From: PSRJ01 sp963825305
GTDB taxonomy: Bacteria; Acidobacteriota; Terriglobia; Bryobacterales; Bryobacteraceae
DNA length: 64,000 bases
NCBI GenBank assembly: GCA_963825305.1
Contig: CAWGTA010000009.1
Location: 496,001 to 560,000 of the forward strand
Direction of reading: 5' to 3'
In this document: positions 1 through 8,674 of the stretch, one piece after another
Layout: each line of letters opens with the position of its first letter
Numbering within the stretch: position 1 is the first letter of the stretch
Notes under the pieces: generated by a model
The model's input: only the letters and a program-made list of their open reading frames with translations
What the model was told of the DNA's origin: nothing
Databases searched by the model: none
Program-made: the position numbers and the translations under genes

Positions 1-495
1 TCGTCCATGGATATTGTGGCCAACGTGATTCCCTTCATCGGCGGCGAAGAGGAGAAGATGCAGCAGGAGACCCAGAAGATCATGGGTGAGTTCCGCGGCG
101 ATCACATCGATCCCCTGTCCGCTACGGTCAGCGCGCACTGCAACCGAGTGCCGGTGGTGGATGGCCACACCGTGACGGTCTCGTTGGAACTCGCGGCGAA
201 GCCTTCCTTCGATGAACTGCACCAGGCGTTCGATCATTTCCGCGGCGTCCCGCAGGAGCGTACGCTGCCGAGCGCGCCGCGCCGGCCGGTGATCTATATG
301 CACGAAGGGAATCGGCCGCAGCCGCGCAAGGACGCGGAGCGGGAGCGCGGCATGGCGACGTTCGTGGGACGTCTGCGCGCGTGCCCCGTGCTCGATTTCA
401 AGTTCGTGGCGCTGAGCCACAACACCATTCGCGGCGCTGCCGGCGCGGCCGTCTTGAATGCGGAGCTCATGCATTCGGAAGGGATGCTCGACTGA
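1..495 (+). CDS. asd: Aspartate-semialdehyde dehydrogenase, C-terminal part (cut by window edge)
   Basis: Reduces aspartyl phosphate to aspartate semialdehyde, the second step of the aspartate pathway to lysine, threonine and methionine. The reading frame is open from base 1, so the N-terminal half, including the catalytic Cys region, lies outside the window; 164 residues remain. The segment IPFIGGEEEKMQQETQKI followed by HCNRVPVVDGHT is characteristic of the archaeal/fungal-like type of this enzyme rather than the E. coli type. It heads a same-strand run with lysC, dapB, dapA and dapD, separated from lysC by a palindromic repeat. Family assignment is secure; only the start is missing. Confidence 0.93.
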   Translation, partial: SSMDIVANVIPFIGGEEEKMQQETQKIMGEFRGDHIDPLSATVSAHCNRVPVVDGHTVTVSLELAAKPSFDELHQAFDHFRGVPQERTLPSAPRRPVIYMHEGNRPQPRKDAERERGMATFVGRLRACPVLDFKFVALSHNTIRGAAGAAVLNAELMHSEGMLD

Positions 496-520
496 AAAGC
501 CCAATGCCACTCCGTTTTCT

Positions 521-605
521 GTGGGGCAGGCTTTCAGCCTGCCGCCGCCTTTTCAGGCGGCGCGCCGCGCGGAAGCGCGGCGGCAGGGCGGAAGCCCTGC
601 CCCAC
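521..605. repeat. Palindromic dispersed repeat, family A
   Basis: The outer arms read GTGGGGCAGGCTTTCAGCCT and, inverted, GCGGAAGCCCTGCCCCAC, with GC-rich inner palindromes between them. It fills the asd-lysC gap. Its GTGGGGCAGGC terminus is shared with repeats at 9189-9266 and 42769-42843. It adds an in-frame extension to lysC that should not be translated. Confidence 0.7.
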
Positions 606-619
606 TGGGGGTCTCAACT

Positions 620-2011
620 ATGATCGTGATGAAGTTCGGCGGCACTTCGGTGGAATCGGCCGCGGCCATTGAGCGGGTGGCCGGCATCGTGAAGGCGCGC
701 CAGGAGCGCAAGCCCGTAGTGGTCGTCTCGGCTATGGGGAAGACCACGAACAAGCTGCTAGCCATCGCCAGCGCCGCGATTGCGGCCGACCGGCACGAGT
801 TCATTCGCCAGATCCACGATCTGCGGGACTACCACTCCCGTGAGGCGCGGCTGGTCGTGCCACTTTCCGAACGCGCTGAATTGGACCGCACGCTCGATGA
901 GCATTTTCAGGAACTCACCGAGCTGGTGAAGGGCCTCGCCGTCCTCGGCGAACTGACGCCGCGCTCGATCGACGCCATCTCCAGCTACGGCGAGCGGCTG
1001 TCCAGCTTCATCGTGACCCTGGCATTCCGCCACTTCGGCATGCAGGCCGAGCACTTGGATGCGCGCCGCGTGATGATCACCGACAAGCGCCACACGCAGG
1101 CCGCGCCCAATTTCCCGGAGACCTATAAGCGGCTGGCAGCTACCGTGCCGCCCATGGCCCAGGACGCGGTGGTGGTGATGGGCGGCTTCATCGCGTCCTC
1201 CGAAGATGGCGTCACCACGACGCTGGGCCGCGGCGGCTCAGACTTCACAGCGGCCATCGTGGGCGCGGGCATCGGCGCAGAGGAAATCCAGATCTGGACC
1301 GACGTAGACGGCATGCTCACTGCCGACCCCACAATTCTGCCGGGCGGCCACCGCGTCAAAACAATTTCCTTCGCCGAAGCCGCCGAGCTGGCCTATTTCG
1401 GCGCCAAGGTGCTGCACCCGGCCACCGTGGTCCCCGCCATCGAAAAGAACATCCCGGTGCTGATCCTGAACTCGCGCCGGCCGGATGTGCCCGGTACGCG
1501 CATCGTGGCCGAGGCCGTGCCTTGCGACAACGTCGTCAAGTCCATCGCGTGCAAGCGGAGGATCTCGCTGCTCAACATTCATTCCACGCGCATGCTCATG
1601 GCCCACGGTTTTCTGCGCCGCATCTTCGAAGTCTTCGACCGCTTCGAGACCTCGGTGGACATGGTCGCGACGTCCGAAGTCAGCGTCTCGCTCACCATCG
1701 ACAATGCGCAGCACCTGGATGCCATCGTGGCCGAACTGCGGCAGTTCGCGGAAGTCGACAGCGAAAAGGAGCAGGCCATCGTCTGCCTGGTGGGGGAGAA
1801 TATCCGCTATACGCCGGGAGTGGCGAAACGGGTATTCGATAGCCTGGGCGGCATCAACGTCCGCATGATCTCGCAAGGCGCGTCGCTGCTCAATCTTAGT
1901 TTCGTGGTGGCGGAGAAAGACGTGCGGCGCGCCGTGGAATCCTTGCATGAGGAGTTCTTCGCCCAGCTCGACCCGGATGTCTTCGAGCGCAACGAGGCGG
2001 TGCATGCCTAA
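620..2011 (+). CDS. lysC: Aspartate kinase
   Basis: Phosphorylates aspartate, the first committed step of the aspartate family pathway. The protein of 463 residues opens with MIVMKFGGTSV, the kinase signature KFGGTS, and carries GRGGSDFTAA and the DVDGMLTADP motif of the amino acid kinase fold. Two ACT regulatory domains follow (from about residue 310), so feedback inhibition by lysine or threonine is expected. The start at 620 was chosen because the longer frame from 458 reads through a palindromic repeat and lacks conserved residues. Its stop overlaps the dapB start by 8 bases, so the two are probably translationally coupled. Confidence 0.95.
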   Translation: MIVMKFGGTSVESAAAIERVAGIVKARQERKPVVVVSAMGKTTNKLLAIASAAIAADRHEFIRQIHDLRDYHSREARLVVPLSERAELDRTLDEHFQELTELVKGLAVLGELTPRSIDAISSYGERLSSFIVTLAFRHFGMQAEHLDARRVMITDKRHTQAAPNFPETYKRLAATVPPMAQDAVVVMGGFIASSEDGVTTTLGRGGSDFTAAIVGAGIGAEEIQIWTDVDGMLTADPTILPGGHRVKTISFAEAAELAYFGAKVLHPATVVPAIEKNIPVLILNSRRPDVPGTRIVAEAVPCDNVVKSIACKRRISLLNIHSTRMLMAHGFLRRIFEVFDRFETSVDMVATSEVSVSLTIDNAQHLDAIVAELRQFAEVDSEKEQAIVCLVGENIRYTPGVAKRVFDSLGGINVRMISQGASLLNLSFVVAEKDVRRAVESLHEEFFAQLDPDVFERNEAVHA

Positions 2012-2678
2012 TCTCGCCATCGTGGGCTACGGCAAGATGGGCCGGCTCATCGAACAACTCGCGCCCGAATATGGCTTCACGGTTGCTTTGAAGCGCGACC
2101 TGGAACCGCTCGTGGCCGCGGACTTCCGGGGCATCGATGTGGCCGTCGATTTCACTATGCCCGAAGCCGTGCGGCCCAACGTGGAAACGATCGCGTCCTT
2201 CGGGGTGAACCTGGTGATCGGCACTACCGGCTGGCGGGAACATCTCGATGCGGTGAAGCGCGCCGTAGAGAAGCATGGTGTAGGCCTGGTGTGGAGCCCC
2301 AACTTTTCGATCGGGGTGAACGCCTTCTTCCGGCTGGTGTCCGAAGCCGCGCGCCTGCTGGCCGCCGAGCCTGAGTACGGCGCCTGGGCCTGGGAGATTC
2401 ACCACTCCGCCAAAAAGGACGCGCCTTCAGGTACACTACTGAAACTGGTGGACGACATGAAAAAGTCGGGTTACGCGCGCCCCATCGATGTAGGCTCCAG
2501 CCGCGCAGGCACGATTCCAGGGACGCATGAAATCGGCTTCGATTCGTCCGCCGACACGATCACGTTGCGGCACACGGCCCGTTCGCGGGAAGGATTCGCC
2601 CGCGGCGCACTGAAAGCCGCGCAATGGATCGTGGGCAAAAAGGGCTTTCACGAATTTGGCGAGGTATTTTTTGGGTAA
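2004..2678 (+). CDS. dapB: 4-hydroxy-tetrahydrodipicolinate reductase
   Basis: NAD(P)H-dependent reduction in the diaminopimelate/lysine pathway. At 224 residues it is the short form of the family. The N-terminal GYGKMGR is the dinucleotide-binding loop, FTMPEAV and GTTGW follow, and EIHHSAKKDAPSGT (about residues 130-145) is the substrate-binding and catalytic signature. The start ATG at 2004 lies inside the end of lysC; the upstream in-frame ATG at 1947 would only extend into lysC coding sequence. It is followed by a small palindrome and then dapA. Confidence 0.94.
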   Translation: MPNLAIVGYGKMGRLIEQLAPEYGFTVALKRDLEPLVAADFRGIDVAVDFTMPEAVRPNVETIASFGVNLVIGTTGWREHLDAVKRAVEKHGVGLVWSPNFSIGVNAFFRLVSEAARLLAAEPEYGAWAWEIHHSAKKDAPSGTLLKLVDDMKKSGYARPIDVGSSRAGTIPGTHEIGFDSSADTITLRHTARSREGFARGALKAAQWIVGKKGFHEFGEVFFG

Positions 2679-2682
2679 GTAG

Positions 2683-2702
2683 CACAGGCATCCTTGCCTG
2701 TG
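2683..2702. repeat. Short palindrome in the dapB-dapA gap
   Basis: CACAGGCA and TGCCTGTG form a perfect 8-bp stem with a 4-base loop. It precedes the dapA ribosome binding site AGGAGGT (2714-2720). There is no T tract, so it is more likely a small dispersed repeat or mRNA-stability hairpin than a terminator. Confidence 0.55.
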
Positions 2703-2725
2703 TCCGGTTTCTTAGGAGGTGGTAC

Positions 2726-3628
2726 ATGTTCACTGGCTGTGGCACGGCGCTCGTAACCCCATTCCGTCGCGATCAATCGCTCGACGAAGAGACACTCCGC
2801 AAGCTGGTCCGCCGGCAAATTGCCGCGGGCATCAACTTCCTGGTCCCTTGCGGCACCACTGGCGAAAGCCCCACGCTCACGCGTGACGAACACCTGCGCG
2901 TAGTTGCCATCACGCTCGAAGAGGCCAAGGGGAGCAAGGTTCCGGTGCTTGCGGGCGCGGGCGGCTACAACACCCGCGAAGTGGTCGAACTGGCTCACGA
3001 GCTGGAAAAAATGGGTGCCGACGGGATTCTTTCGGTGACCCCGTACTATAACAAGCCCACTCCGGAAGGTGTCTACCAGCACTACAAAGCCATCGCCTCC
3101 GCCATCCACCTGCCCATCGTCGTGTACAGCATTCAGGGACGCACCGGGATCAACGTGGAACCGCCTACGCTGGCGCGCCTCGCCGAGATCGACAACATCG
3201 TGGGCGTTAAGGAAGCCTCGGGCAACATCGCGCAGATGGCCACCATCCTGCATATGCTGCCGCCGCCCGATTTCACGGTCCTCTGCGGCGACGATCCCAT
3301 CACCATCGCGCTGATGGCCCTGGGCGGCCGCGGCGTGATCTCGGTGGTGGCGAATCAGATCCCCGCCGAAATGACGCGTCTCACCGAGGCCTGCCTGAAG
3401 GGCGATTTCGAAACCGCGCGACAGATTCAGGCCCGTTACTTTACGCTCATGAACGTGAACTTTATTGAAGCCAACCCCATTCCGGTCAAGGCCGGTATGG
3501 CGATGATGGGTCTGCTGGAGCCCATCTACCGCCTGCCCATGTGCCCGGCCTCTGACGCTAACCTGGCCCGCATCGAGAAGGTCTTAGATGCGGCCGGACT
3601 GTTGAGAGGAGTGCGCGTTGCAGGATGA
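2726..3628 (+). CDS. dapA: 4-hydroxy-tetrahydrodipicolinate synthase
   Basis: Condenses pyruvate with aspartate semialdehyde, the branch point to lysine. The 300-residue TIM-barrel protein keeps GTTGES (Thr44/Thr45), catalytic Tyr134 in VVYSIQGRTG and Schiff-base Lys162 in GVKEASGN. The usual YNVPGRT is YSIQGRT here, a mild change. The start at 2726 has a strong AGGAGGT site five bases upstream; the frame extends upstream to 2624 only through the repeat and dapB. Its end overlaps the dapD start by 11 bases. Confidence 0.96.
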   Translation: MFTGCGTALVTPFRRDQSLDEETLRKLVRRQIAAGINFLVPCGTTGESPTLTRDEHLRVVAITLEEAKGSKVPVLAGAGGYNTREVVELAHELEKMGADGILSVTPYYNKPTPEGVYQHYKAIASAIHLPIVVYSIQGRTGINVEPPTLARLAEIDNIVGVKEASGNIAQMATILHMLPPPDFTVLCGDDPITIALMALGGRGVISVVANQIPAEMTRLTEACLKGDFETARQIQARYFTLMNVNFIEANPIPVKAGMAMMGLLEPIYRLPMCPASDANLARIEKVLDAAGLLRGVRVAG

Positions 3629-4454
3629 GATCGAGCGCCTGTTCGACGCGCGGCTGTCGACTTACACGGATGAGCATCAACAACTCTTCACTGCTTTCAA
3701 AGCCGAACTGAACGCGGGGCTGATCCGCGCCGCCGAGCCGTGTCCCTCCGAGCCCACCGGCTGGCGCGTGAACGCGTGGGTGAAGAAGGGAATCCTGCTG
3801 GGCCTTCGCATGGGAACCATCGTCGATATGTCGATCGACGCCGAACGCCAGCCCTTCTTCGACAAGCACACCGTTCCCGTGAAGCGCTTCAGCGCCGCTA
3901 GCGGCGTGCGCATCGTGCCTGGAGGATCGAGCATTCGCGACGGCTCGTACGTTGGCCGTGGCGTCATCTGCATGCCGCCGATGTACATCAACGTGGGAGC
4001 TTATGTGGGCGAAGGGACCATGGTCGATTCGCACGCCCTGGTGGGCAGTTGCGCGCAGGTCGGCAAGAACTGCCACATCTCGGCGGCCAGCCAGATCGGC
4101 GGCGTGATCGAGCCCGTGGGCGCCATGCCGGTGATCGTGGAAGACGACGTTTTGGTTGGCGGCAACTGCGGCATCTACGAAGGCACGGTGGTGAAGCGCC
4201 GCGCCGTACTGGGCACCGGCACGATCCTCAACCGCTCCACGCCGGTGTACGACCTGGTGCGGAACACGGTGCACCAAGCCACCGACGATGAGCCGCTGGT
4301 GATTCCCGAAGAGGCCGTGGTCATCGCAGGTTCGCGCGCCATCACGCGCGGCCCTGGTAAGGACTGGGGGATTTCGATCTACACTCCGGTCATCGTGAAA
4401 TACCGCGACAGCAAAACGGATACGAAGATCCAGCTCGAGGATCTGCTGAGATAG
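3618..4454 (+). CDS. dapD: Tetrahydrodipicolinate N-succinyltransferase
   Basis: Succinylates tetrahydrodipicolinate, showing that this organism uses the succinylase branch to diaminopimelate. The 278 residues match the family length. A helical N-terminal domain is followed by a left-handed beta-helix of hexapeptide repeats (GAYVGEGTMVDSHALVGSCAQVGKN and neighbours, about residues 100-210). The likely start is a TTG at 3618 with GAGAGGAG upstream, lying inside the dapA end, so translation is probably coupled to dapA. dapE and dapF are not in the window. Confidence 0.95.
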   Translation: MQDEIERLFDARLSTYTDEHQQLFTAFKAELNAGLIRAAEPCPSEPTGWRVNAWVKKGILLGLRMGTIVDMSIDAERQPFFDKHTVPVKRFSAASGVRIVPGGSSIRDGSYVGRGVICMPPMYINVGAYVGEGTMVDSHALVGSCAQVGKNCHISAASQIGGVIEPVGAMPVIVEDDVLVGGNCGIYEGTVVKRRAVLGTGTILNRSTPVYDLVRNTVHQATDDEPLVIPEEAVVIAGSRAITRGPGKDWGISIYTPVIVKYRDSKTDTKIQLEDLLR

Positions 4455-4456
4455 AC

Positions 4457-4855
4457 ATGGCACGGATCCTGGTAGTGGATGACGATGCGAGCCAACTCGA
4501 GCTGCGTTGCATCCTGCTGGCAGCCGGCGGTCACGAAGCCGTGCCGGCTTTTTCGCCCTCGGAAGCGATGCGCCAGGCGATTTCCGCGGACCTGGTGATG
4601 ATGGACCTGCGCTTTCCTAACGAGCGAGGCGAGGACGACCCAGCCGAAGGTCTGGCCCTGATCCGCAGCATCCGCGAATCCGGCAACGGCGCCGCGATCA
4701 TTGTGTTATCGGGTTGGCCTCAATGCCTGGAAGGTCAACCGGAGGCCCAACTGGTCTCGCGTGTGTTGACCAAGCCAATTGGTTTGGCAGCTATGCTGCA
4801 GGCCATCGCCGACGCTCTCGGCCCTGAAGCCGTAATTAAAGCCGCTACGACTTGA
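4457..4855 (+). CDS. Single-domain response regulator (receiver)
   Basis: A 132-residue receiver domain without an output domain. It begins ARILVVDDDASQ (acidic pair), has the phospho-acceptor Asp in LVMMDLRFP and the conserved Lys in VLTKPIG. It starts 2 bases after the dapD stop, so it is probably cotranscribed with the lysine genes, although no functional link is obvious. Single-domain receivers are repeated through this window (46220, 57454, 62172). Confidence 0.85.
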   Translation: MARILVVDDDASQLELRCILLAAGGHEAVPAFSPSEAMRQAISADLVMMDLRFPNERGEDDPAEGLALIRSIRESGNGAAIIVLSGWPQCLEGQPEAQLVSRVLTKPIGLAAMLQAIADALGPEAVIKAATT

Positions 4856-4863
4856 CCTGATGA

Positions 4864-4895
4864 CCCGCATCAATGCGGGCCTTGCTCCCGTTTTT
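4864..4895 (+). terminator. Possible terminator after the dap operon
   Basis: CCCGCA TCAA TGCGGG forms a 6-bp hairpin (4864-4879), and a run of five T lies at 4891-4895. The T run is 11 bases beyond the stem, so it is a weak intrinsic terminator at best. It is placed sensibly, between the receiver gene and the multicopper oxidase. Confidence 0.35.
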
Positions 4896-4935
4896 CGGTT
4901 GCGATAACCTGACACCTGGCAGGCAGGAGAATAAG

Positions 4936-4986
4936 ATGTATACTCGCCCGTTCGCCCGTTATTGGCTGAAGAAAGCCGAGCAGTGA
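4936..4986 (+). CDS. Possible 16-codon leader peptide
   Basis: A short frame with a good ribosome site (AGGAGA, 5 bases before ATG) encodes MYTRPFARYWLKKAEQ. Its TGA stop overlaps the GTG start of the multicopper oxidase (GTGA). It may couple translation of the oxidase, which itself has no clear ribosome site at the GTG. The peptide is unrecognised, and the frame could be fortuitous. Confidence 0.35.
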   Translation: MYTRPFARYWLKKAEQ

Positions 4987-6338
4987 AGCGCCGCGAGTTC
5001 ACATTTCTCGCCGGTGGAATCGCGCTGGAAACAGCGTTGGGTGTTGGCACGCCGGCTCGCCTGGACGCGGCTTCCGGAAAAGCCGATTTCACACTTCGCA
5101 TCGCACCCGTTTCAGTGGACCTGGCGCCCGGCCACACCATCCGCACCGTCGCTTATAACGGAAGCATACCGGGACCCGTTCTGCGAATGAAGGAAGGAAA
5201 GCGCATCAGTGTCGACGTATTTAACGACACCGATGTTCCCGAGTTGGTTCATTGGCACGGCCAATCCATATCGGCTGAGGCGGACGGAGCAGAGGAAGAA
5301 GGCAGCCCGTTTGTGCCTCCCCGCGGGCATCTGCGCGTCAGTTTTACGCCCAAGCCGGCCGGGACGCGCTGGTACCACACACATGTGATGGCGATGGAAG
5401 ATCTCACGCGCGGGGCATACTCGGGCCAGTATGGATTCCTGCTTGTGGAGCCGAAGAGCGAGCCGGGCAACTACGACCAGGAGATCTTTCTCGCCGGCCG
5501 CCACTGGGACCCTTTCCTCGTCCATCGGGGAGCGCCCAACAACGACTGGACCGTGGATTACAAGCTGTGCTCTTTGAGCGACCGGGCACTGGGATATGGC
5601 GAGCCTATACGCGTGCGCCAGGGACAGAAGGTGCTCTTGCGGATTCTCAATGCCGACGCCACGCGCCAACTGAACCTCGCGTTACCGGGCCATCGGTTCC
5701 AGGTGATCGCTCTGGACGGCAACCCGGTTCCAAAGCCCGCCCCCGTGGACCTGTTGACACTGGCGGTTGCGGAACGAGTGGATGCGATTGTCGAGATGAA
5801 CCAGCCGGGCGTCTGGGTGCTAGGTTCGACCAGGGACGAGGACCGCAAGAACGGCATGGGCGTGGTGATTGAGTACGCCGACCGAAAAGGCGAGCCGCAA
5901 TGGAAGGCTCCGGAGAACGCGGCGTGGGACTACACCGTATTCGGCTCTCAGGCGAAACTTCCCGAGCCTGACGGGAAATTCGATTTGATGTTCATGATGC
6001 TGCCCGACGAGGGCAAGCCGTTCAATCGCTGGACCATCAACGACAAAACCTGGCCGCAGATCGATCCACTGATGGTCAAAGCGGGCAAGCGCTACCGGAT
6101 TGCGTTTCACAATGGGATGGAGGACAGCCATCCGCTTCACTTACATCGGCACAGTTTTGAACTAACGAGTGTCGGCGGTAAACCGACGGCTGGCATCATC
6201 AAGGACACCGTGAACGTGGCCAAGAACAGCACTGTCGAAGTCGATTTAGTGGCGAACAATCCAGGCCCATCGCTGCTCCACTGCCATATGCAGCAGCATA
6301 TGGATTACGGCTTCAAAATGTTAGTGAAGTACGCCTAA
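4983..6338 (+). CDS. Multicopper oxidase, Tat-exported
   Basis: A periplasmic copper oxidase of the laccase/CueO/CopA type that couples one-electron oxidation of a substrate (phenols, Cu(I) or Mn(II) are options) to reduction of oxygen to water. Starting at GTG 4983 the protein is about 451 residues and opens with KRREFTFLAGG, a twin-arginine signal; a TTG at 4962 is the alternative start. All copper motifs are present: HWHG (about residue 90), WYHTH (about 131), HPLHLHRHSF (about 387) and HCHMQQHMDYGF (about 432). The type-1 copper axial position after the last motif is Phe rather than Met or Leu, which in known enzymes is associated with high redox potential. Substrate unknown. Confidence 0.88.
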   Translation: MKRREFTFLAGGIALETALGVGTPARLDAASGKADFTLRIAPVSVDLAPGHTIRTVAYNGSIPGPVLRMKEGKRISVDVFNDTDVPELVHWHGQSISAEADGAEEEGSPFVPPRGHLRVSFTPKPAGTRWYHTHVMAMEDLTRGAYSGQYGFLLVEPKSEPGNYDQEIFLAGRHWDPFLVHRGAPNNDWTVDYKLCSLSDRALGYGEPIRVRQGQKVLLRILNADATRQLNLALPGHRFQVIALDGNPVPKPAPVDLLTLAVAERVDAIVEMNQPGVWVLGSTRDEDRKNGMGVVIEYADRKGEPQWKAPENAAWDYTVFGSQAKLPEPDGKFDLMFMMLPDEGKPFNRWTINDKTWPQIDPLMVKAGKRYRIAFHNGMEDSHPLHLHRHSFELTSVGGKPTAGIIKDTVNVAKNSTVEVDLVANNPGPSLLHCHMQQHMDYGFKMLVKYA

Positions 6339-6404
6339 GATTCAGTCTGCCTTTCACATATTTGTAACCTTCGCAAGGTAGAATTCTCGGCCTGAGGTAA
6401 AAAT

Positions 6405-8012
6405 ATGGCAACCGCAGCCCCAGCCAGAACCGCGCCCACGCACGCAGTCGAAACCAAACTCGCCAGAAAGCCCCCCAAGATCGGCATCGTCATTTTTGGA
6501 TTGGCCCTGGCCGTCGGCCTCATCTATTCCGTGACGCACCTTTTGTCCGATCTTTCCGGGGTGCATCCCACGTCGATCTACCCTTTCGTTCTGCTGGGAG
6601 TGGCTCTGGCGATTGCCCTGGGCTTCGAATTCGTAAATGGTTTTCACGATACGGCCAATGCGGTGGCTACCGTTATCTACACACACTCCCTTGATCCGCA
6701 CATCGCCGTGGCCCTGTCGGGCGCGTGCAATTTCCTGGGCGTGCTGACTTCCAGCGGGGCTGTGGCATTCGGCATCATCACCTTGCTGCCGGTGGAACTG
6801 ATCCTGCAAGTGGGAGCCGGTTCGGGTTTCTCCATGGTATTCGCGTTGCTAACGGCGGCCATCCTGTGGAACCTGGGCACCTGGTATTTCGGGCTACCTT
6901 CTTCCAGCTCCCACACCATGGTGGGCTCGATCATCGGGGTCGGCATCGCAAACCAGTTGATGTCCGTGAAGAACGGCACCAGTGGCGTGGATTGGAGCCA
7001 AGCTGCCAATGTGGGCAAGACACTCTTGCTCTCCCCCGTTGTCGGCTTCGTTGTAGCCGGCTTGCTGCTACTTGCCTTTAAGCTGGTTTTCCGGAACCCC
7101 AAACTCTACGAGGCTCCCGTAGGAGATGCGCCGCCACCATGGCCCATCCGCCTTCTGTTGATCGGCACCTGCAGCGGCGTCAGTTTCGCACACGGCTCCA
7201 ACGACGGGCAGAAGGGCATGGGACTCATCATGCTCATTCTCATCGGCACCGTCCCCACGGCGTACGCGCTAAACCATGCGATAACCACCCAGCAAACCGC
7301 CGATTTCGTCGCGGTATCGCACGAGACCGTCAATACCATTCACAAGTATGTGGCTGGCACGGCAACAATCGGAGATCCGCACGACGAGATCAGGCAGTAC
7401 GTCTCCACTCGCGAATTCACTCCTTATACCATGCTTGCATTGCAGCAACTGGTCGGCGATCTGAGCAACGAAGCGGCGCAGTACAAGCAACTGAAGAACG
7501 TGCCGCCACAGTTCACGCCTAACTTTCGCAACGATATGTACCTGGCAAGCGAAGCGTTGCGCCTCATGAAGAAGTCCGGCAATCCTAAGCTGGCGGATTC
7601 CGACTGGGGGGTTCTGGACAACTACAAAAAACACATCGACAACGCCACCAAGTTCATCCCCACCTGGGTTAAGGTGGCGGTGGCTATGGCTTTGGGGCTG
7701 GGCACCATGGTGGGATGGAAGCGCATCGTGGTCACGGTTGGGGAGAAGATTGGCAAACAGCACTTGACATACGCACAGGGCGCCGCGGCGGAGATCACGG
7801 CCATGGCAACCATCTGGTCGGCCGATCACATGGGCTTGCCGGTCAGCACCACTCACGTGCTCTCGTCCGCGGTGGGCGGCACCATGGCAGCCAACCACTC
7901 GGGCCTGCAGTGGAGCACGGTGCGATCCCTGGCCATGGCGTGGGTGCTGACGCTGCCGACGTCGATGATTCTGGCGGCCTCGTTGTTCTGGCTGTTCCGC
8001 CAGATAGGTTGA
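6405..8012 (+). CDS. pit: Low-affinity inorganic phosphate transporter, PiT family
   Basis: An integral membrane phosphate:cation symporter of 535 residues with the two inverted PiT/Pho4 repeats: GFHDTANAVATVIYT near residue 80 and FAHGSNDGQKGMGLIMLIL near 265. About ten hydrophobic segments are visible, with a central hydrophilic loop (about residues 320-420). The start at 6405 has GAGGTAA eight bases upstream. It stands alone and is followed by a TCAGC-type repeat. Metal-phosphate complexes are a common substrate of this family. Confidence 0.92.
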   Translation: MATAAPARTAPTHAVETKLARKPPKIGIVIFGLALAVGLIYSVTHLLSDLSGVHPTSIYPFVLLGVALAIALGFEFVNGFHDTANAVATVIYTHSLDPHIAVALSGACNFLGVLTSSGAVAFGIITLLPVELILQVGAGSGFSMVFALLTAAILWNLGTWYFGLPSSSSHTMVGSIIGVGIANQLMSVKNGTSGVDWSQAANVGKTLLLSPVVGFVVAGLLLLAFKLVFRNPKLYEAPVGDAPPPWPIRLLLIGTCSGVSFAHGSNDGQKGMGLIMLILIGTVPTAYALNHAITTQQTADFVAVSHETVNTIHKYVAGTATIGDPHDEIRQYVSTREFTPYTMLALQQLVGDLSNEAAQYKQLKNVPPQFTPNFRNDMYLASEALRLMKKSGNPKLADSDWGVLDNYKKHIDNATKFIPTWVKVAVAMALGLGTMVGWKRIVVTVGEKIGKQHLTYAQGAAAEITAMATIWSADHMGLPVSTTHVLSSAVGGTMAANHSGLQWSTVRSLAMAWVLTLPTSMILAASLFWLFRQIG

Positions 8013-8017
8013 AGAGA

Positions 8018-8107
8018 AGCTTTCAGCATTCAGCAGTCAGCTAAAACGGAGAACTCAGGCGTTCGGTGCTTTTGAGCTGAATGCTGACTGCTGATCGCTG
8101 ATAGCTA
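8018..8107. repeat. TCAGCATTCAGC-type palindromic repeat, family C
   Basis: Left arm CTTTCAGCATTCAGCAGTCA and right arm TGAATGCTGACTGCTGATCG are inverted around a unique core. Related elements lie at 36260-36352 and 46739-46866, with a fragment at 25829-25860. It lies between convergent genes and ends at the stop of the minus-strand gene. Confidence 0.65.
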
Positions 8108-8674
8108 TCTTAACTTCCGCGCCCTCTCGAAATCCTCTTTCAGCTTGGAGGTGATCTTTTCGGCGACATCGGCGCTCGATCCTCGAAACTTCGCCCCCAG
8201 GCTCTCTTGCGTCGTAGACCAGATCACGTCGCCATCCTTATTCACCAGCCGCACCGCCGCAATCGCCTCGTGGCGCCGCTCGGCCGAGTGTTCCGAATCA
8301 TTGTCGCCGAGCCCCAGACCGCCAAATCCGCCGCGCGAGCCCCGCGAGCTGCCGCTGCCGAGGTTCGCATGGGCGTTAATACTATCGCTGGAGGTGTGGA
8401 CCTCGGTGAACACCAGGTCCTCGGCGCCGCCGTGCATCACCGCGTCCGCACGCTCCTGGTTCTCCGTCAAGATGAACAGCTTCATTCCCTCCAGGCTGCT
8501 GATCAGGATTTCACGCATCTGGGCCGCGGTTTCGCCGCCGGTGAGCCGGTCCACGTAAACACGCCGTACTCCTAACAACTGGCGCAGCCCGGCCTCTTCG
8601 ACGGGGGGCGGCGGCACTGGATCCAGGGCCCAGGCGGTCAACGTGCAACACGCCAGCAGCAGGAGCCTCTTCAT
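8105..8674 (-). CDS. Secreted protein of unknown function
   Basis: A 189-residue protein with a signal peptide (MKRLLLLACCTLTAWA). The body predicts an alpha/beta fold with a Gly/Ser-rich linker (GSGSSRGSRGGFGGLG, about residues 108-123) and a charged C-terminal helix (SSADVAEKITSKLKEDFERA). I do not recognise the family. The start overlaps the end of the preceding gene by 4 bases (ATGA), so the pair is coupled and probably functions together in the envelope. Confidence 0.7.
   Translation of the reverse strand: MKRLLLLACCTLTAWALDPVPPPPVEEAGLRQLLGVRRVYVDRLTGGETAAQMREILISSLEGMKLFILTENQERADAVMHGGAEDLVFTEVHTSSDSINAHANLGSGSSRGSRGGFGGLGLGDNDSEHSAERRHEAIAAVRLVNKDGDVIWSTTQESLGAKFRGSSADVAEKITSKLKEDFERARKLR

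Noticed and set aside
495..619. Lysine riboswitch upstream of lysC
   Set aside because: The gap is filled by a perfect-ended palindromic repeat seen elsewhere in the window; no lysine-box sequence.
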